From assembly GCF_030867095.1 (NCBI RefSeq), contig NC_081830.1:33091832-33155831 (forward strand): DNA of 64,000 bases, given 5' to 3'. Below are positions 58,352-64,000 of this stretch, in pieces. A model generated the notes under the pieces. It saw only the letters and a program-made list of their open reading frames with translations. It was not told where the DNA came from and made no database searches. Each line of letters starts with the position of its first letter. Position 1 is the first letter of the stretch. Position numbers and translations under genes: made by a program. Source of the stretch: Alligator mississippiensis (taxonomy: Eukaryota; Chordata; Crocodylia; Alligatoridae).

Positions 58352-61300
58352 CTGTTAAGACAGGACACATGTCACTTAATTCAATGATATCTGGTCTCGT
58401 GCCTCACATCAGGCTGGATTTCCAGAGAACGCTGGACTATGTTTCACTGTCTTCTAAATTCCTGCCTCCCCTTTTTCAGGTATATGAGATAGTGTCCTAC
58501 TGCAGAGATTATTCCCCACAGCATCAGGATGCAGAGCATATTAGGGGGACAGCCCCAGCCAAACCCCTGGGGTGAGAGAGTAAGTACTTTGAAGGCTAAG
58601 GAGAGAAAGAGGTTAATCCATGGAACATAACTAGAATCCAGAACTAAAGTCCTCTGCATTTGCTGTTCCCTGAAAGCCACTGACTGGCTTCTATTTGCTG
58701 GTAACACTTTCAATGGATCTCTACAGGGAAGAGAAAATTTTGGCTAAACAAAGTTGGCTCCTATCTCTGCTCTTTTCCCTTAGGCAAATGTGGATGCGTG
58801 TTGAGGGGGGAGAAGGTGGCATTAGCAGGAATCTGAAAGGTGAAAGGTGCTGTGAAAAATGGAAGGGGCTGCTAAAATGTACTTGTTCCCTCCCCCACCA
58901 TTGGTCCTCTAGGGAATACCTGTATTCCTAGAGTACTCAGCCTCCAACAGCCCTCGAGGTATCACATGAGAACCCTGCCCACTAAAATAAAAGTAATCGG
59001 AAAACATAAACAAACAAAAGGATGGATAGGGCTTGCTGGAGGGATGAAACAGGAAAAGACTAATCTTGAGTTCATTCCAATCCTCCTTGTTCATCAAGGT
59101 GATGGCAGTGAGCCCACACCACATTGGGAGGCCCATCCTGGCTGGATCCACAATGAGCAAGATTTAATTTCAAATAGTGTCATTGCCATCCACTGGCTAT
59201 AGCTGGCAGGGTGAATTAAGGCCAAGTTTCCTACATAAAGGTGGACATTTATTATAATACAGGGCAGAAACAGATGTGTGATTGTGCAGTCACATCTGTC
59301 CTGACCCCTCTCTCTTATGGAAGGGGTTAAGTAACAAGCTTCTCAAGTGTGTGCACCCCTAGCACTGGTGACAGGTCATGCACAATCTCAACAGCATCTT
59401 TTCCGTCAATCCAACAGCCTGCAAGCTGCCTATCAGACTCATGGACCACACCCTGCCCCCCTCATCTGTGAGCTATGTTGAAGGCATCTGCATTCACCTG
59501 CATTCTCCCAACGATACCAAAATGCACTTTCCAGATCCAAAAGTAAAAAAAGGATTCCTTGTCTTTAAATCCAACCCAGAGTATTCGGTTGGCGCACACT
59601 ACAAATAGGTGATGTGGTCTTTAAGCATACTCACCCTCTTCTTCCGGCTGCTGTCTGCTTCTCTTGGTGAAAAGGAGGAAAATTTATCTCTGGGGACAGG
59701 TTTCATGCCAAGCTGTTCTCGGATTTTACTAGGAAGGGGAAAAAAAAAGAGCACAACATAAGCAAGGACCAAGTGAGCATCGTGCCACAAGATGCCTCCC
59801 CCCAGCACCATCGGGATGACAGAATCCAACTCCTACAGCTAAAAAGAAAGCAAGAGGCTCCCTGGGACCACAGAAAGGCCAAAATTCTCCATTGCATGTT
59901 TGGGTAACAGGCAGCACACTTAAAAAGGACAAGTGACATGGACCTTCGTTTGCAATCCTATGATCCTATGTATCCTGAAACAGGTAGCTGCCTGTGGAAG
60001 GACTGAGTCTGTATGCAGGGAGCTGCTGTAAAGCTAGCAGAGCTTCACTGGGGACAATAGTGCTGCATGGGTTTGCATCCCCTGCAGACCTGGCCCACGG
60101 ACCTTTGGGGCCAGGTGCTGGGAGGATCCCCTGACATCACATACAGGTTTAGCAACCTCCCAGAGCCAACAGTCTGCCCTCACTTGGTCTCCTCCAGACT
60201 GAAGTGCAAAAGTTCATTCTCCGTCTCTGTTGTGGATTCAGTAGCACTGGATTCACTTGACCCTGGGTAGCAGTTTTCTATGGTTTGTTTGGCCGGAGGC
60301 GCAGTGATCTCCTCGCCATCTACAAGGGCCTGAGACAGCTCTTCTTCCGTCACAGCTTCAAAGAAACAAACAAGAGCCAGTTACAGGGCTAGTCTGATGC
60401 TCTAGGCTAGGGGTTGGGAAGCTTTAAAAACAGCAGGCTCTCACTTGTAACCTAGACCCCAACCCCTAGGCTGTGATTCCCTCTGTAGTGCACCAGCTCT
60501 CCCCATTGTGACCCACTACTGAAGCCTCTCCTTACCCTCACCACCAAATGCCACTGATTCCCATTGCCAAAAGCAATGAGGAGCACCAAATTCAGAAGCA
60601 AAAGGGGAAGTGGCGACTGCAGTAGTCAGGTGAAAGAGCAGCCCCAGCACAGAGCAGGAAGGCTAGGGTGGCAGTGGGTGGCCTGGGCACTGCAAAGGAG
60701 ATCCAGCAGCACATGGCACAGGGCAGGGAAAGCGCACCCATTGCCCATCCCACCTGCTGTATGCCAGATCCAGCCTGTGGGCTGTAGGCGACCAATGCTT
60801 GCTCCAGAGAACACAATCCCTATGGAACCCACTGGGAATGTATTACTGCAACAAGCAGACTACCATAAGACAGGAGTGCCTAACTTGCAGGTTGCCTGCC
60901 ACAAGTGGCATAGGCAGCCTCTGTGGAATACAACAGACAGGGGAGGGGACAGACAGCACAGTGGCAGGTAGGGCAGGGAGCAGAAAACAGAGCAGCAGAT
61001 TGAGCAAGGGAAGGGGATCCGAGTGGCACTTGGGGAGGATGTGAGGCTAGTTTGTGGCATGCCTGCCAAAGAGGTTGCCCCTCCCCCCTGCCATAAGGTA
61101 TGCATGAGCAAGTGTGTACAGACCCCTTATACTGGAGTAGGGAGGAGAATATCTACAGCAGTCCAAGGCGTGCTGACAGCTTACTTTTCTTCTGCAGTAT
61201 CCTTATGTGGGGAGAGGAGAAAGACCACTGGCAGCCTAAATAAAAATGGATGCCAGCAAGAGGGAGATCACCACTTTTTTTCCTAGCAGAAAGATGAACA

Positions 61301-63802
61301 GACAGAAGCCACTGCAAGCACAAGTGCTTGGTGAGAACAGAGAACTGTTCTGCCACAAACCAAGGAACAGGTCTTACTTTCTGCACCTGAGTGAGCAGAT
61401 CCTGTCATAGCACCTGCATTTCGCCAGAGTAAATGCCAGTACAGTACAATCTAATTAGTGGTACAACATCTGCTCTGACAGCTACTGTATTTTGATAAAT
61501 GTAGATAGTAATACTCACCTAATAATGGACAAAGGAACCCTGAATACACAGCTGCTGTGTGACAGGACAGCACAACAGCTAGGAGAGATGTTTAATTAAG
61601 TAACCAGGAATCAGCTGTTCTGTTTGAGGAAGTTCACTTCAAGTTTTCAGTAAACCCAAACATATTCCTTAAACTGAGTTTGAGCCAATGAGGTGCTCTT
61701 GCTGCCGAAAAGTAATAATAAAAAATAGCATACTGAGCTATATTAATAGGAGGGTCATTTGCAAATTGAGGGAACTGATTCTTTTGTTCTATTCGGCACA
61801 GGCAAGGCCTCATCTAGAGTGCTGTGTCTAGATTTGGGCCCCCTATGTCAGGAAGGTAAGGATAGACAAGAAAAAGAAAAAAAAAGTCAAGTGGACAGCA
61901 ACAAAAATAATTAGAAGTCTGGGAAACAATGATTTACAAGGAAAGGCTGAAAGAACTGGGAATATGTAGTCTGGAGAAGAGAAGACTGAGATGGGTGGGG
62001 GGAAGAGGGGGATATGATACAAGTCTTCATATATCTGAAGCGTGGAGGATGCTGAAAGACTCTTCTCTGTGACTGCAGGGAACGGGACAAGGAGCAATGG
62101 TCTTAAAATTACATCAAGAGAAACACAGGTTGAGGATTAGAAGGAACTTTTTGACCCTGAGGGTGGTTAAGCACTGGAACAGGCTACCTAAAGAGGCTGT
62201 GGAATCTCCATCCTTGAAAGTTTAAGAACAGCTTAGACAAACAGTTGGCTGTAAGGGCTGATTCTGCCTTGAGCAGGAGGCTGAGAGCTCAGTGACCACC
62301 TGAGGTCCCTTTCTAGCCTGCTTTTCTGGGATTCTAAGACTCTCCTCATGGGTTGGCATACTTCAGACCCTAGTTTCATTCTGAAGCTTTCCTGCCACTG
62401 AGTCTATTCTAAGGGACCCACCTTGGTTATCAAGCTTCTGCAGGTTGGGGAGGTTGCGTAGCACTGTCATTCTGTAGCAGTGAGGGTCCGAGCCACAACA
62501 AGGATTCTCAGACAACCAAAGGACTCTTAGCCGGTGCAGATTTTTCAGGTAGAAGAGTTCAGTTAGGCTGGCAATGCTGTTCTTCCTCAGGTACAGCTCA
62601 CTCAAATTCTGGCACTGACTTAACGGCTCCAGGTCAGAGATAGCGTTCACGCTGAACAGAGATGATGAATACCAGAAATGAGACCAGAAGCCTAAAATTT
62701 ATGAACCATCAGCCACCTACCTGCCTTCCCCTCTCCCCCTCCACCAGTAACACAGAGGCAGAAACAGGACCCCTGCCATTCTGCAGTTCTTCCATCTCGC
62801 TCTCTGAATCATTTCAACAGCAGACACCTGAAGCCATTCCAAGGGTGCAGTGCACCTAGGTACCTTGTTGCCAAACACAAGTTGGTTACTACAACAGGTA
62901 ATGAAATACAGTCTGGACCAGAGAAAAAGGCTTGTTGTGCCCTTTTTTTTTTTTGGCATTTTGGAGTGCCACCCTGCAGTCAGCCACCCGGAGCCAGATG
63001 CATATAGCTATGCAGGCCAGGCTGCTTAACTTTTGAACTCTCTGTTCCATCTCCCTGCCCTCAGAACTTCTCCCTTCCTCTTCCTCCAGTATCTTTAACA
63101 TAAGCATTACCACCTACTTACTCACTCTTTCATTTGTGCTGAGCTACAGCCTCTGCCACCTGATTCAGAGGCCTGCGTGGGTTTCAAAGGCTCTCGCTGC
63201 CAGGGAACAGGTCAGTGGGAAGAAGGAAACATATTTTCCATGAAGGATTCACAGTCATTTTATTTGTTATTGCTCCCTGAGCTGTCACAGCAGGCTCCTC
63301 AAGCATCCACAGAACAAATCAAAGCTCACTGATAACCTGATAAAATTCTGTAACCCTCTGTGGGGCCAGTGGGCACAGGAGGGAATCCAGTGTCAAGAAT
63401 GGAATGGGGTTTTGGGAGCAAGAATGGCAACACCCATTACACTCCACCTCTATAAACAGTAATTATTTCCCCTAAAATATGTTGTCCCCATACTTACTAA
63501 AAATCCAGGTTTAAGTATTACAGGGAAAGACATGGACAGTCTGGGTTGAAAATATATACACCCTGCATCTCTACCTTCACAGCACACTCACCAACATTCA
63601 CAACACTGGATACTATGGTAGGGAGAGCCAGGTGTCATCACAAAGGTAGGAGAGAACTAAGTACCAAAGAAACAGTCCTAGGTAGTAGCCATCTACAGGA
63701 TCCAGGACTTCCCCTTCCTACGCTGCTGAGCTGAGGCTGGAAGTTTGATACTCACCTGAATGTGATCACCTCAATGTTGGGCAGCTCTTTGCATATTGAA
63801 AT
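58223..63802 (-). CDS. CFAP410: CFAP410 (C21orf2), cilia and flagella associated protein, last five coding exons
   Basis: CFAP410 is a small leucine-rich-repeat protein of the ciliary base (basal body and connecting cilium) that works with NEK1 in ciliogenesis and DNA-damage responses; human mutations cause retinal and skeletal ciliopathies. Five exons join in phase to 223 residues and a stop (672 nt), matching human residues from about 33 to the end. The LRR block ends with [20 protein letters not shown] and a capping [15 protein letters not shown]. An acidic, variable middle follows, then the conserved C-terminal helix [20 protein letters not shown]. The first coding exons, about 32 residues starting near MKLTRKMVLTRAKA in human, lie past 64000. 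The gene converges on PFKL, the same arrangement as human 21q22.3. Confidence 0.94.
59635..59728 (-). CDS. CFAP410: CFAP410 exon, basic linker
   Basis: It completes an Asn codon and encodes [20 protein letters not shown] then [11 protein letters not shown]. This matches the human [21 protein letters not shown] segment. Acceptor cttcctag, donor gtgagt. Confidence 0.92.
60184..60355 (-). CDS. CFAP410: CFAP410 exon, acidic middle region
   Basis: It encodes [20 protein letters not shown] and then a Ser/Thr/Glu-rich stretch ending [10 protein letters not shown]. The start matches human [20 protein letters not shown]; the rest diverges. Acceptor ctttgaag, donor gtgagg. Confidence 0.92.
60871..61090. 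mobile_element. hAT-type non-autonomous element (220 bp), CFAP410 intron
   Basis: The flanking 8-mers are ccataaga and ccataagg. The left end is CAGGAGTGCCTAACTTGCAG and the right end TTGCCCCTCCCCCCTG, a partly decayed inverted pair. Confidence 0.75.
61790..62340 (+). mobile_element. Old CR1 LINE 3' region, CFAP410 intron
   Basis: Plus-strand text including CAAGGCCTCATCTAGAGTGC, GGTTAAGCACTGGAACAGGC and the 3' end GTCCCTTTCTAGCCTG is typical of the CR1 C-terminal coding region and UTR. It ends about 80 bp before an exon of CFAP410. Confidence 0.8.
62422..62651 (-). CDS. CFAP410: CFAP410 exon carrying the leucine-rich repeats
   Basis: It encodes [38 protein letters not shown] and [17 protein letters not shown]. 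It ends one base into the next codon at a gtgggt donor. This is the most conserved part of the protein. Confidence 0.95.
63756..63802 (-). CDS. CFAP410: CFAP410 exon (third coding exon by human numbering)
   Basis: It encodes [15 protein letters not shown] plus two bases of Ser. The acceptor is tctgtctag and the donor gtgagt. The human counterpart reads ISICQEMPSLEVITL, part of the first LRRs. Confidence 0.92.
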
Positions 63803-64000
63803 CTAGACAGAAAAAAAAACCAACAAGCTGTATTTCTAGAGATGTCTGGCCATAAACAGGAATTTATAGTTCCAATAGCTACATCCTTTAACAAACCCAT
63901 CAAAAACAACAGGAGAGCAAGTCTGCATTAATCTAACTTGTCACCCTAACCAAATACATGAAAGAAGGAACTTCCTGGCTTCACCCACATTTTTGATCAC

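Overview
The window is vertebrate nuclear DNA, most likely from a sauropsid and probably a crocodilian (a turtle is the main alternative). The evidence is 22 small exons separated by long introns, several CR1 LINE copies of different ages, many short hAT-type elements with 8-bp target duplications, a Harbinger-type element, and no Alu- or L1-like sequence. The species call is an inference from repeat style; the gene calls rest on exon-by-exon translation.

Two host genes are present and converge tail to tail. PFKL (liver-type ATP-dependent 6-phosphofructokinase) runs on the + strand from an ATG at 7717 in a CpG island to a stop at 45342-45344. All 22 coding exons are visible, reading phase is kept across every junction, and they total 2346 nt (781 residues). 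CFAP410 (C21orf2, a leucine-rich-repeat protein of the ciliary base) runs on the - strand from beyond the right edge to a stop at 58223. Its last five coding exons are here (223 residues) and the first exons lie outside. The order PFKL then inverted CFAP410 matches human 21q22.3.

Layout: 1-7480 is repeat-rich intergenic DNA. It holds three arrays of a degenerate hexanucleotide (GRTTYR) and a heavily rearranged CR1 LINE carrying a hAT insertion and one of the arrays. 7490-8060 is the PFKL CpG-island promoter with exon 1. 7805-45196 holds the PFKL introns, with many nested DNA-transposon fragments, two large inverted repeats and CR1 pieces. 45345 to about 46110 is the PFKL 3' UTR. 46110-57250 is intergenic with repeats only. 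57250-64000 is the 3' part of CFAP410.

No new protein-coding system was found. The least ordinary feature is the hexamer family. Two copies share a GC-rich flank of about 180 bp and sit in opposite orientation about 5.5 kb apart, both have a hairpin at the end away from that flank, and a third array sits in frame inside a CR1 reverse-transcriptase frame where the core of the enzyme is missing. One array ends about 90 bp before the PFKL GC boxes.
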